Assembly: GCA_004193285.1 (NCBI GenBank)
Contig: SECP01000006.1
Span: 62,001 to 126,000, forward strand
Length of the DNA: 64,000 bases
Source of the DNA: Myxococcales bacterium
GTDB lineage: Bacteria > Myxococcota_A > Polyangia > Polyangiales > Polyangiaceae
Reading direction: 5' to 3'
Shown here piece after piece: positions 16,916-24,078 of this stretch (position 1 is the first letter of the stretch; each line of letters begins with the position of its first letter). Both the position numbers and the translations under genes were made by a program. The notes below the pieces were generated by a model, which did not search any database, was not told the origin of the DNA, and worked only from the letters and a program-made list of their open reading frames with translations.

Positions 16916-18784
16916 TTAGCGCAGGGCAGGGCGAATCACGACGCTGACGCGGTCGCGGCCGACGACGAATTGACCGACGGGAGTGACGGCTCGCACCGAG
17001 CTTTCCACGCTGTCCGGCCCGATGCTGCTGGTCGTGGGGCGAATGGCGTCCACCGCGCCGGGCGGCAGGTTCTTCGCCACGCGGCCTCGGAAAGCCAAGC
17101 CGCTCCCGCTGTCGTAGCTCACGACCAGGGATTTGGGCGGATAGATCGGGCTCACGAAGTTCGCGATCATCTCCTGCAGCGAATCCGGAGCGGCTACCTC
17201 GCGCTCCTCCATGTAGCCGGGGGCGATGTCCAGCGACACGGTCTGACCGGCGAGGTGCGCCGGCAGGTCCACGCTGAGCACGCGCGTCAGCTCCGGGCCG
17301 GAGTACGGCACGAGGGTCACCCGGACCCGGGCCGGCTTGCCCGCGTCAATCTCCGGCTCCAGCAGCTCCGCGCCGCGTAGGCGCAGCATGTCCCGGGCGT
17401 AGTGGAGCTCCACCTCGATTTCGGCGCTCTCGATGAACGCCGGCTGCCAGGGGTTGTTCATGATCGCGCCGATCGCGCGCACCAGGTTGCTCCGCGCGAA
17501 CTCGCCGGCCTCGGGCGTCCCGCCCATCGCCACGCCGTAGTCCTCCAGGCGAATCTCGCCGTAGCCCTTGATCTTGAGCTTGCTCACCGCCGTCCACGAC
17601 ACGTCTTGCCGCTCGTTGGCTACGGCTTGCAAAGCGCTGCCGATGGCCACCGCCATGAAAGACGGCGTCATGAACTTCTCGTGCGCGATCTCGAAGCTCC
17701 AGTTCGAGCTCGGCAGCCCGGGCATCCCCTTGATGCCGACTTTGAGCGGCACAACCGGTGCCTGGGCGCTGTGGGATACCAAGATGCTGGCCTGGCGATC
17801 TTGGACGAGCGCTCCCACGTCCCTCACGCCCATGCCGATTTTGAAGCTTCTTTGGTCGCTGGCCAAAAACCACAGCACTTTGCCGATGCACGTGGGTAGC
17901 GCGGTGACGCCCGCTTCCATCATGGGGTGACCGAACGCGACGAGCTTGTCACCCTCCACGCGCGTGACCGTACCCAGGCCCATCGCGCTCATGTCGCCGC
18001 GAATGAGCTGGACGCCGACCGCGCCGCCGTCGTCGTAGCGCTTGGGAGCTGCCGGATCCTGACCGCCGCCGCCGCCTGCCTGCAGCGGCTCCATACCCAG
18101 CGGCGCCAGTAGCTCGCGCGCGAGGCCGATGGCGCCGTTGCTCATTCCGCCGACCAGCAGCGGGGTCGCCACCGGCGCGGCCGTGATGGCGCCCGCCGGC
18201 GCGGTGCGCTGCGCCAAAGCGGCCGCGTGCTGCCTCAGGTCGTACTTGGCGCCGCGGAAGCGTGACCCGTCGTTCGACGCTTGGGGACCCGTTGCGGAGG
18301 CTGAGCCCGGCTTCAAGGGCCAGCCGAAGATCTTGTCTGGCAGCGGGCGCTGCAGATCCTCGATCATGTTGTCGATGGGCGTGACTCCCGCGACCGGCTC
18401 CGAGCCGAAGCTCCAGCCATAGGCGTAAGCGCCGATCATCTTGTTGTCGAGGTAGATGGGGCTGCCGCTCATGCCCGCGACGACCTTGGCCACCTCCAAG
18501 CGAGGGTGCTTGGTCTTGACCAAAATCAGGTCCTGCCGCGGCCGAAAGTTTCGCAGCACGTCGATCACCTCGACATCGAACCGCTCGGGGCGCGTGCCCT
18601 CGAAGACGGTGAGGCCGTAGCCCTTCATGCCGCGCTTGATCTGGCTCACCGGCATCGTGTCTGGCCGCGAGGTCGCGGCGCCAGCGCTCGCCGACTTGAG
18701 CCCGAGCGGCAGCGTGGCCAAGAGGCCTAGCGCGGAGAGCCCGAGGAGGGACGTGAGGGAGGAGAACCAGGAGAGGTGACGCAA
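16916..18784 (-). CDS. SpoIVB-type (S55) serine peptidase domain protein
   Basis: A protein of about 622 aa with a signal peptide (SLLGLSALGLLATLPLGLKSASAGA) and an N-terminal S55/SpoIVB domain: IKRGMKGYGLTVFEGT, the serine motif VAGMSGSPIYLDNKMIGAYAYGW, and the histidine motif VAFGHPMMEAG further down. SpoIVB cleaves SpoIVFA in Bacillus sporulation signalling; in non-endospore formers the role is unknown. The rest (about 300 aa) is extracytoplasmic with no clear family. The start is uncertain: a GTG at 18898 gives a basic, unlikely N-terminus, whereas TTG 18784 places the signal peptide properly, so I use that; neither has a good ribosome-binding site. Confidence 0.83.
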   Translation of the reverse strand: MRHLSWFSSLTSLLGLSALGLLATLPLGLKSASAGAATSRPDTMPVSQIKRGMKGYGLTVFEGTRPERFDVEVIDVLRNFRPRQDLILVKTKHPRLEVAKVVAGMSGSPIYLDNKMIGAYAYGWSFGSEPVAGVTPIDNMIEDLQRPLPDKIFGWPLKPGSASATGPQASNDGSRFRGAKYDLRQHAAALAQRTAPAGAITAAPVATPLLVGGMSNGAIGLARELLAPLGMEPLQAGGGGGQDPAAPKRYDDGGAVGVQLIRGDMSAMGLGTVTRVEGDKLVAFGHPMMEAGVTALPTCIGKVLWFLASDQRSFKIGMGVRDVGALVQDRQASILVSHSAQAPVVPLKVGIKGMPGLPSSNWSFEIAHEKFMTPSFMAVAIGSALQAVANERQDVSWTAVSKLKIKGYGEIRLEDYGVAMGGTPEAGEFARSNLVRAIGAIMNNPWQPAFIESAEIEVELHYARDMLRLRGAELLEPEIDAGKPARVRVTLVPYSGPELTRVLSVDLPAHLAGQTVSLDIAPGYMEEREVAAPDSLQEMIANFVSPIYPPKSLVVSYDSGSGLAFRGRVAKNLPPGAVDAIRPTTSSIGPDSVESSVRAVTPVGQFVVGRDRVSVVIRPALR

Positions 18785-18911
18785 GGGGTGGGAGTCTACA
18801 ATGAAGGCCCGGGGCGGGGCACGGCGGTTTTGGTGCCGTTCTTGCTTTGAGGGCGGACCCGCGGCGAGGCCGCCGCGAGGCCCGATATGGCCGAACACCG
18901 AAGCCCGCTGA

Positions 18912-19181
18912 TTGTTCCCGAAAAGCCGCTATCTTGGCGGCGCCTTGGACATCGCCCTGCTCGCCTCGATAAGCTGCGCCGTGGGCCTGCATTTGGTAGC
19001 CCATGTCACGCTTGTCATAGGACTACTGCGGCGCAAGCCTTGGTGGCGCGGTCTCGTAGGGCTGGTGGTGCCGCCGCTCGCTGCGTACTGGGGGTACGAG
19101 GCAAAGCTCCGGGCGCGTGTCACGCTATGGGTCGCGACGCTCGCGGTGTATGTGGCGAGCGTCACCGCCGCCGCGCTTTGA
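18912..19181 (+). CDS. Small membrane protein (hypothetical)
   Basis: An 89-aa frame from TTG 18912 (TTG at 18942 is an alternative, giving 79 aa). Three hydrophobic stretches: DIALLASISCAVGLHLVAHV, WWRGLVGLVVPPLAAYW and VTLWVATLAVYVASVTAAAL, separated by basic loops (LLRRKPW; EAKLRARV), giving a plausible three-helix inner-membrane topology. It is divergent from the S55 gene and 10 bp upstream of the next gene. No family recognised. Confidence 0.55.
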   Translation: MFPKSRYLGGALDIALLASISCAVGLHLVAHVTLVIGLLRRKPWWRGLVGLVVPPLAAYWGYEAKLRARVTLWVATLAVYVASVTAAAL

Positions 19182-19191
19182 AGACTTCACC

Positions 19192-20286
19192 ATGAGCACG
19201 CCGAAACGTTATGCCGCCTTCGCGCTCTGCCTCTGCGCGTCGTGGCTCGTCGCCGCGGGTTGCGGCTCGGGGAGCCCAATGGACACCGCCGGGCCGCAAG
19301 GGTCGAGCGGCAGCAGCAACGGCGGAGCCGGTGGCACCAGCGGCGGGCCTACCGTGTTCGATCCCGGCGGCACGAGCTCGGGCGGAGGCCAAGGCCAGCT
19401 CAACTCGCTCTGCGGCCCCGTAACGCCGAGCATGTGCTTGCCGGAGGACTCTTCCGCGTGCGCTACTTACGAGCCCCCGAGCGGAGGCGCGGGGGGTGTG
19501 GGCGGCGAGGGCGGAGGCGGCGGCGCCAGTGCCGGCGAAGGCGGAGCGCTGCACGTCGGCGGCGCACCGGGCAGCGCCGGCACACCTGGTGGCGGCGCGG
19601 ACGCGGCGGGCGCCCCCGCGAACGGTGGAGCGCCCGATGGCGGGGGTGAATCCTCCGGCGGCGCTGGTGGGCAAGGCGGTGAGGGCCAAGAGCCACCGCC
19701 CCTCCCCGCTTACGGCTGCCAGGTCTCCCACCAGAACAACAAAACCGTGCGTTCTTGCGTCCGCGCAGGGGTCGGGCTCGCGAACGCGCCGTGCTTCAGC
19801 GCCGGCGATTGCGCCCCCGGCCTGGCCTGCGTGACAGAAGGAGAGGCCGGGCGCTGCCTCCCCTACTGCTGCGACTTCACGACCCCGTGCGAGGCGGGCA
19901 GCTACTGCGCGCCGCGCCCCCTCCGCAAGGGGCCGGCTGAAAGCAGCGACGCGGAGCCCACTCCGGTGCCGGTGTGCGTGCCCGCCGACGGCTGCAGCTT
20001 GGAAGACCGCTATCCCTGCGCGAGCGGCACGGAGTGCCGTTGTCAGGGGGGCACGGCGTGCATGGTCGTGCGCGACGACGGCACGACCACCTGCTTGAAG
20101 CCGGGGAGCGGCCAGCAGGGCGAAGAGTGCCCTTGTGCGTGGAACCACGTTTGCTCCAAGGTCACCAACCGCTGCATCCAGATCTGCCGCACGGACGCGA
20201 CGGAAAGCGAGTGCGGTGAGCAGAAGTGTCAGGCCGCCTCGGAGCTGCCGGACAAATTCGGCTTCTGCGTCGGCCCCGTCAGGTAG
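19192..20286 (+). CDS. Cys-rich lipoprotein with Gly-rich linker
   Basis: A 364-aa protein: lipoprotein signal (FALCLCASWLVAAGCGSG), a Gly/Ser/Ala-rich linker of about 130 residues, interrupted by a short Cys-containing segment (LCGPVTPSMCLPEDSSACA), then a C-terminal domain with about 25 cysteines (VRSCVRAGVGLANAPCFSAGDCAPGLACV; YCCDFTTPCEAGSYCAP; CSLEDRYPCASGTECRCQG). The Cys spacing resembles small disulfide-stabilised surface modules common in Polyangia lipoproteins. Probably cell-surface exposed; function unknown. Confidence 0.8.
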   Translation: MSTPKRYAAFALCLCASWLVAAGCGSGSPMDTAGPQGSSGSSNGGAGGTSGGPTVFDPGGTSSGGGQGQLNSLCGPVTPSMCLPEDSSACATYEPPSGGAGGVGGEGGGGGASAGEGGALHVGGAPGSAGTPGGGADAAGAPANGGAPDGGGESSGGAGGQGGEGQEPPPLPAYGCQVSHQNNKTVRSCVRAGVGLANAPCFSAGDCAPGLACVTEGEAGRCLPYCCDFTTPCEAGSYCAPRPLRKGPAESSDAEPTPVPVCVPADGCSLEDRYPCASGTECRCQGGTACMVVRDDGTTTCLKPGSGQQGEECPCAWNHVCSKVTNRCIQICRTDATESECGEQKCQAASELPDKFGFCVGPVR

Positions 20287-20289
20287 CGC

Positions 20290-21213
20290 TCACTCGCCGT
20301 TTTCCAGCAGCTGGTTCAGCTCCGCACCGACGAGGACGGAGAAGCACACCAGCCAGAGCCAGGCCAGGGTGACCGCGACCGCGGCCAAGCTGCCGTAGAA
20401 AAGCGCAAACCGCGCGAGGTGGCCGGCGTAATAAGCGAACGCGCCGGACACGGCGCTGCCGGCCACGACCGCGACGATCGCCCCTGGAAAGACCCGCCGG
20501 CGCACCCCGGGGCGCGGCGAGGCCACGAAGAAGAACAGCGCCAGCAGCAGGACGCCGATGAGGGCGAGCAAGAGCAGCAGCAAGTAATGCGAAAAACTCG
20601 GGTTGAGCTCCACCTCTCCCCCGGAAATGGCCACGAAGAGGCGCGAAGGGCCGCCCGAGACCCAAACCGCGAGCAGCGCGCTCGAGCCGAACAGCGCGAT
20701 GCTCACGACCACACTCAAGAGCGCGAGCGCGCGTTTGCGAAGCCACGAGCGCGGCGCGGTGCCGGCGGAAGCCTCCAGCAAGCTCATCGAGGTGTGGAAC
20801 GCGCCCGACGCCGCCCATAGCGCGCCCACGAGCGCGAAGGGCGCTACCGCCTCGAGCGCGAAGCGGTCCAGCTGCTGCCAGGTCAGCACCTGCACCTCGT
20901 TCGGCGTTAGGTTGAGCAGCGCGGCCGTCGTCTGCAGTACGGACTCGTGATTGCCGAGCAGCAGCTTACCGAATAGCCACCCCGCTAGCGCCAGCATCGG
21001 GATCGCGGCCAAGAACAGGTCGAACGCCATCGCGCTCGTCGCGGCTGCGATGTCGCGTCGCACCAGGATCTGCCCCAGCATGAACGCCACGTGCGTGATG
21101 CGATGCCGGCGACTCAGCTGGTCGAGGCGGGACTCGATCGGACCGAGCGGTAGCCCGCGTAGTGACGGGCGCCCTGGCGGGGCGCTGCTGGCTCGAGAGT
21201 CGGGGGCTGGCAC
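20290..21213 (-). CDS. YihY/BrkB family inner-membrane protein
   Basis: A 307-aa polytopic protein with about six helices and the YihY/virulence-factor BrkB features: VRRDIAAATSAMAFDLFLAAIPMLALAGW near the N-terminus, GALWAASGAFHTSMSLLEASAG, RSWLRKRALALLSVVVSIALF, and the C-terminal block GSLAAVAVTLAWLWLVCFSVLVGAELNQLLE. Members were once misnamed RNase BN; the true function is not settled (permease or flippase-like proposals). Convergent with the Cys-rich lipoprotein gene, 3 bp apart. Confidence 0.9.
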   Translation of the reverse strand: MPAPDSRASSAPPGRPSLRGLPLGPIESRLDQLSRRHRITHVAFMLGQILVRRDIAAATSAMAFDLFLAAIPMLALAGWLFGKLLLGNHESVLQTTAALLNLTPNEVQVLTWQQLDRFALEAVAPFALVGALWAASGAFHTSMSLLEASAGTAPRSWLRKRALALLSVVVSIALFGSSALLAVWVSGGPSRLFVAISGGEVELNPSFSHYLLLLLLALIGVLLLALFFFVASPRPGVRRRVFPGAIVAVVAGSAVSGAFAYYAGHLARFALFYGSLAAVAVTLAWLWLVCFSVLVGAELNQLLENGE

Positions 21214-21245
21214 CGGGGGAGGGATGATCGCATAGTCCGCGCAAG

Positions 21246-21662
21246 TTGAGCACTCATCAGGAAGTCGTGGAGATTCGCACCGCCGGGCGTGGGTTCACCA
21301 ACGTCACCTCCCAGGTGCAGGCCGTCGTGTCGCGCAGCGGCATCCGCACCGCTTTGTGCACGGTGTTCATCCAGCACACCTCCGCCAGCCTCGTCATTCA
21401 AGAGAACGCCGACCCCAACGTCCTGCGGGATCTAGGCGAGTGGCTGAGCGAGCTGGCGCCCGAATCACGCGCCTGGGTCCACGACGACGAAGGTCCGGAC
21501 GACATGCCGGCGCACGCCCGCTGCGCGGTCACGAAGACGTCCGAGACGATCCCGGTCAACGCCGGGCGGCTCACCCTGGGCACGTGGCAGGGGCTGTACG
21601 TGTGGGAGCACCGCGCGCGCCCGCACTCACGCAAGCTCGTGGTGCACGTGGCGGGCGACTGA
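21246..21662 (+). CDS. YjbQ/UPF0047 family protein
   Basis: A 138-aa single-domain protein of the YjbQ family (secondary thiamine-phosphate synthase-like fold). Matching blocks: FTNVTSQVQAVVSRSGIRTALCTVFIQHTSASL, ENADPNVLRDLGEWL, DDMPAHARCAVTKTSETIPV and LGTWQGLYVWEHRARPHSRKLVVHV, containing the conserved His and Glu positions. Some members complement thiE mutants weakly; the physiological role is unclear. TTG start at 21246, 32 bp from the divergent YihY gene; an internal start is not suggested by conservation. Confidence 0.92.
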   Translation: MSTHQEVVEIRTAGRGFTNVTSQVQAVVSRSGIRTALCTVFIQHTSASLVIQENADPNVLRDLGEWLSELAPESRAWVHDDEGPDDMPAHARCAVTKTSETIPVNAGRLTLGTWQGLYVWEHRARPHSRKLVVHVAGD

Positions 21663-21733
21663 TTTCGGCTCGGCCCGGGCTCCGCGGGCCCGCACCCTAG
21701 CAGAACGCTCTGGGCCAGGTATAACGCGCAGCG

Positions 21734-22312
21734 ATGCTGGATTTGCGCGTCAAGACCCCCCCCGAATGGCTGAGCGCCGTCTTCAGTGACTTCGACGCGT
21801 TCCTGCTCGACCACGCCAATTGTGAGCGCAAAGCGTCCGCGACCGGCATGTCCTTCGTCGCGCGCTACCCGGACCGACGAGAGCTGTTGGATCCGATGAT
21901 CGAGTTCGCCAAAGAAGAGCTCGAGCACTTTCACATCATGTACCGCATCTGCGCGGCCCGCGGCCTCACGCTGGCGGACGATTACAAAGACCCCTACGTG
22001 AACCAGCTCCGGTCGCAGGTACGCGCGGGCGGGGACGCGCACTTTCTGGACCGGCTGCTCGTCTCCGGAGTCGTGGAGGCGCGCGGCTGCGAGCGCTTGT
22101 TCCTGGTGGCGCAGGCGCTCGAGGAGCGCGACCCCTCGCTGTTCCCGGCGTACATGGAGCTCGCGCGCGCCGAGTCGCGCCACCACGCGTTCTTCTTCCG
22201 GATGGCGCGGCTCTACTTCAGTGAGGCCGAGGTCAGACAGCGTGGCGGCGAGCTCTTGGATTTCGAGGCCGAGCTCGTCCAGCGGCTCCCCCACCGCGCG
22301 GCGGTGCACTGA
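21734..22312 (+). CDS. miaE: tRNA-(ms2io6A37) hydroxylase
   Basis: MiaE hydroxylates ms2i6A at tRNA position 37 using a non-heme diiron site. The 192-aa product has the family length and the ferritin-like ligands: LLDHANCERKASATGMSFVARYPDR, EFAKEELEHFHIMY (E..EH), LVSGVVEARGCERL, and ARAESRHHAFFFRMA (ExRHH). The oxygen-dependent reaction fits an aerobic organism. Start ATG 21734. It is 22 bp upstream of the glycosyltransferase gene, probably co-transcribed. Confidence 0.93.
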   Translation: MLDLRVKTPPEWLSAVFSDFDAFLLDHANCERKASATGMSFVARYPDRRELLDPMIEFAKEELEHFHIMYRICAARGLTLADDYKDPYVNQLRSQVRAGGDAHFLDRLLVSGVVEARGCERLFLVAQALEERDPSLFPAYMELARAESRHHAFFFRMARLYFSEAEVRQRGGELLDFEAELVQRLPHRAAVH

Positions 22313-22334
22313 GCCTCGCCGCCGGACACCAGCC

Positions 22335-23744
22335 ATGAGCGAGCCCGCGCACCGCAAATACCTGGAGAAATACGCGGAGCCGGAGGCGCGCTTCGCGGAG
22401 CAGCTCGAGCAAGGCTACGGCGCGGTGTTGGTAGTGCCCCTCCACCACGAGGAGCCGCGCTTCCTTGCGGACCTCGAGCCCGCGCTGCTGGCCGCGAGCG
22501 CACGGCCGCTGCTCATTGCGGTCGTGAACGGCACGGACAACGCCACCGCAGCTGCGCACGAAGCCAACCAGCGAGTGCTCACGGAGCTGGCCGCGCGCTC
22601 CTTCCCCACTCAAACGTTGACCCCAGTGGTCGGCTCCCCCGCCAGCGCGACCCTCGGCCGCGTCGGCGGCTACGACCTGCTGCTCGTGGATCGCGCGACG
22701 ACCGGCCAGCGTTTGCCCTCCGATCAGGGGGTCGGGCTGGCGCGACGCATCGGCATGGACATCGCGCTGGGGCTGCACGCTCGGGGCCGCGTGCAAAGCC
22801 CTTGGCTTGGCTGCACGGATGGCGACGCGCGGTTGCCGGCGGATTACTTGGCGCAGAACGCGGCCACGGAGCCGCGCGGAGCGCACGGCGTGCGCCGCGT
22901 CGCGCTCACTCTGCCGTTCTGGCACGTGCCGGGCGGGGACGCGGCCGTGGACGCCGCCACCGCTGCCTACGAGCTATCGCTGCGCTACTACACGCTGGGG
23001 CTGGCCTCGGCTGGTTCGCCGTACGCCTACGAAAGCATGGGCAGCAGCATCGTCGTGCGCGCCGAAGCTTACGCGGAGGTGCGAGGTTTCCCGCGCCGCC
23101 AGGCGGCCGAAGACTTCTACCTGCTGGACAAGCTGGCCAAAGTGGGCGCCGTTCACCGACCGGCGCGCCAGCCGATCGAGCTTCGCTCACGGCGTTCGGC
23201 CCGCGTGCCGTTCGGAACTGGCGCGAGGGTGGGCGAGCTGGTGGAGACCGGCCAGGGCCTCACTACGTATCACCCGCGGGTATTCGAGCTGCTGCGAGTC
23301 ACGCTGACCGCGCTGCTGCGGGCCGCGCTCTCCCGCAGCGAGACGCGCGTCACGGAGGAGCTTTCGCGCGCGCTGGAAGCGGGCAGCGTCGGCGCCGTCT
23401 CGAGCGCGCTGGACGACCTGAACGCGCTCGAAGCGCTGCGGGAGACGTTCGGCGCTTCACCCGACGGAGTAGTCAGAAAGCGACGCTTCCTCACCTGGTT
23501 CGACGCCCTGCGGACGCTCCGCTTCGTGCACTTGGTCGAGGGTCATGCCGGCCTTCCCCGGGTGCCGCTCTTGGATGCGCTGACGGAGGCTCCCTTCACT
23601 TCCTTCTGGCGCGGTCTCGGGAAGGAGAGCGGCACCTACCTGAACGAAAACACCGGGAGAATGGCCGCGTTCAGTGCTGAACAGGCTTTGCCTAGCGACG
23701 TGGGCGTTGAGAACGCCATTTTGGGCTCTGTCAACGACTGCTGA
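22335..23744 (+). CDS. Family 2-like glycosyltransferase
   Basis: A 469-aa protein. Residues about 30-260 show a GT-A fold: VLVVPLHHEEPRFLADLEPALLAA, IAVVNGTDNAT, a DxD-like metal/sugar-nucleotide motif in WLGCTDGDARLPADYL, and YESMGSSIVVRAEAYAEVRGFPRRQAAEDFYLLDKLAK (ED general-base region of GT2 enzymes). The C-terminal 150 residues are helical with no family recognised. No membrane helix. Acceptor unknown. Start ATG 22335; 22 bp after miaE. Confidence 0.83.
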   Translation: MSEPAHRKYLEKYAEPEARFAEQLEQGYGAVLVVPLHHEEPRFLADLEPALLAASARPLLIAVVNGTDNATAAAHEANQRVLTELAARSFPTQTLTPVVGSPASATLGRVGGYDLLLVDRATTGQRLPSDQGVGLARRIGMDIALGLHARGRVQSPWLGCTDGDARLPADYLAQNAATEPRGAHGVRRVALTLPFWHVPGGDAAVDAATAAYELSLRYYTLGLASAGSPYAYESMGSSIVVRAEAYAEVRGFPRRQAAEDFYLLDKLAKVGAVHRPARQPIELRSRRSARVPFGTGARVGELVETGQGLTTYHPRVFELLRVTLTALLRAALSRSETRVTEELSRALEAGSVGAVSSALDDLNALEALRETFGASPDGVVRKRRFLTWFDALRTLRFVHLVEGHAGLPRVPLLDALTEAPFTSFWRGLGKESGTYLNENTGRMAAFSAEQALPSDVGVENAILGSVNDC

Positions 23745-23776
23745 ACGAAAACGGAGCTGAACAAAAGTGGGAGGCA

Positions 23777-23824
23777 CCCCTAGGTATGGCCTTGACGGTT
23801 GGGCGGTACCCCAATATGTTGCCC
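23777..23824 (+). promoter_or_regulatory. Candidate NrdR box pair
   Basis: Two 16-bp sites, CCCCTAGGTATGGCCT (23777-23792) and CCCCAATATGTTGCCC (23809-23824), lie exactly 32 bp apart, the centre spacing of known NrdR box pairs. The second fits the core of the NrdR consensus (CwATATnTwG) perfectly; the first fits about seven of ten core positions. NrdR is the ATP/dATP-sensing repressor of ribonucleotide reductase genes. Confidence 0.5.
23792..23820 (+). promoter_or_regulatory. Candidate sigma-70 promoter of nrdAB
   Basis: TTGACG (23792-23797, -35), 17-bp spacer, TATGTT (23815-23820, -10). The -10 lies inside the second NrdR-like box and the -35 abuts the first, an arrangement expected for repression. 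The predicted start near 23827 leaves a leader of about 250 nt. Confidence 0.5.
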
Positions 23825-23826
23825 CT

Positions 23827-24078
23827 CTGCCTCGAAGCCCTGGCCACTTGGTCAGGGGTCGTGGCCCCCAAGAGCTCTCGGCAGCAGTCCCGAGGCTCCT
23901 GGTTTTAAACTACTCACGCCTGGCTTCGATACGGGCTAACCGCTCGTAACGGCTAGGTTTTGTTTCCATTCTCGGCATTCGGCGAGAAGACTAAGTGACG
24001 TAGGTCGCGCCTCTACAGGGCGGGACCGATAGGCCGACGTGCGGGCAGGCCCCGCGCGCCGGAAGGGAGCGCGACAAA
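23827..24078 (+). other. Long untranslated leader of nrdA
   Basis: About 250 bases with no convincing gene. It contains a TTCTCG/CGAGAA hairpin (23969-23988) and a GCGGG/CCCGC stem just before the GGAAGGGAG ribosome-binding site. I looked for a cobalamin riboswitch (common before aerobic RNR genes) and did not find the B12 box. Confidence 0.35.

Noticed and set aside
18898..18898. GTG 18898 as start of the S55 peptidase
   Set aside because: Adds 38 basic, non-signal residues ahead of a clear signal peptide.
23827..24078. Cobalamin riboswitch before nrdA
   Set aside because: The conserved B12 box and the GGGAA/TGC core elements are not found.
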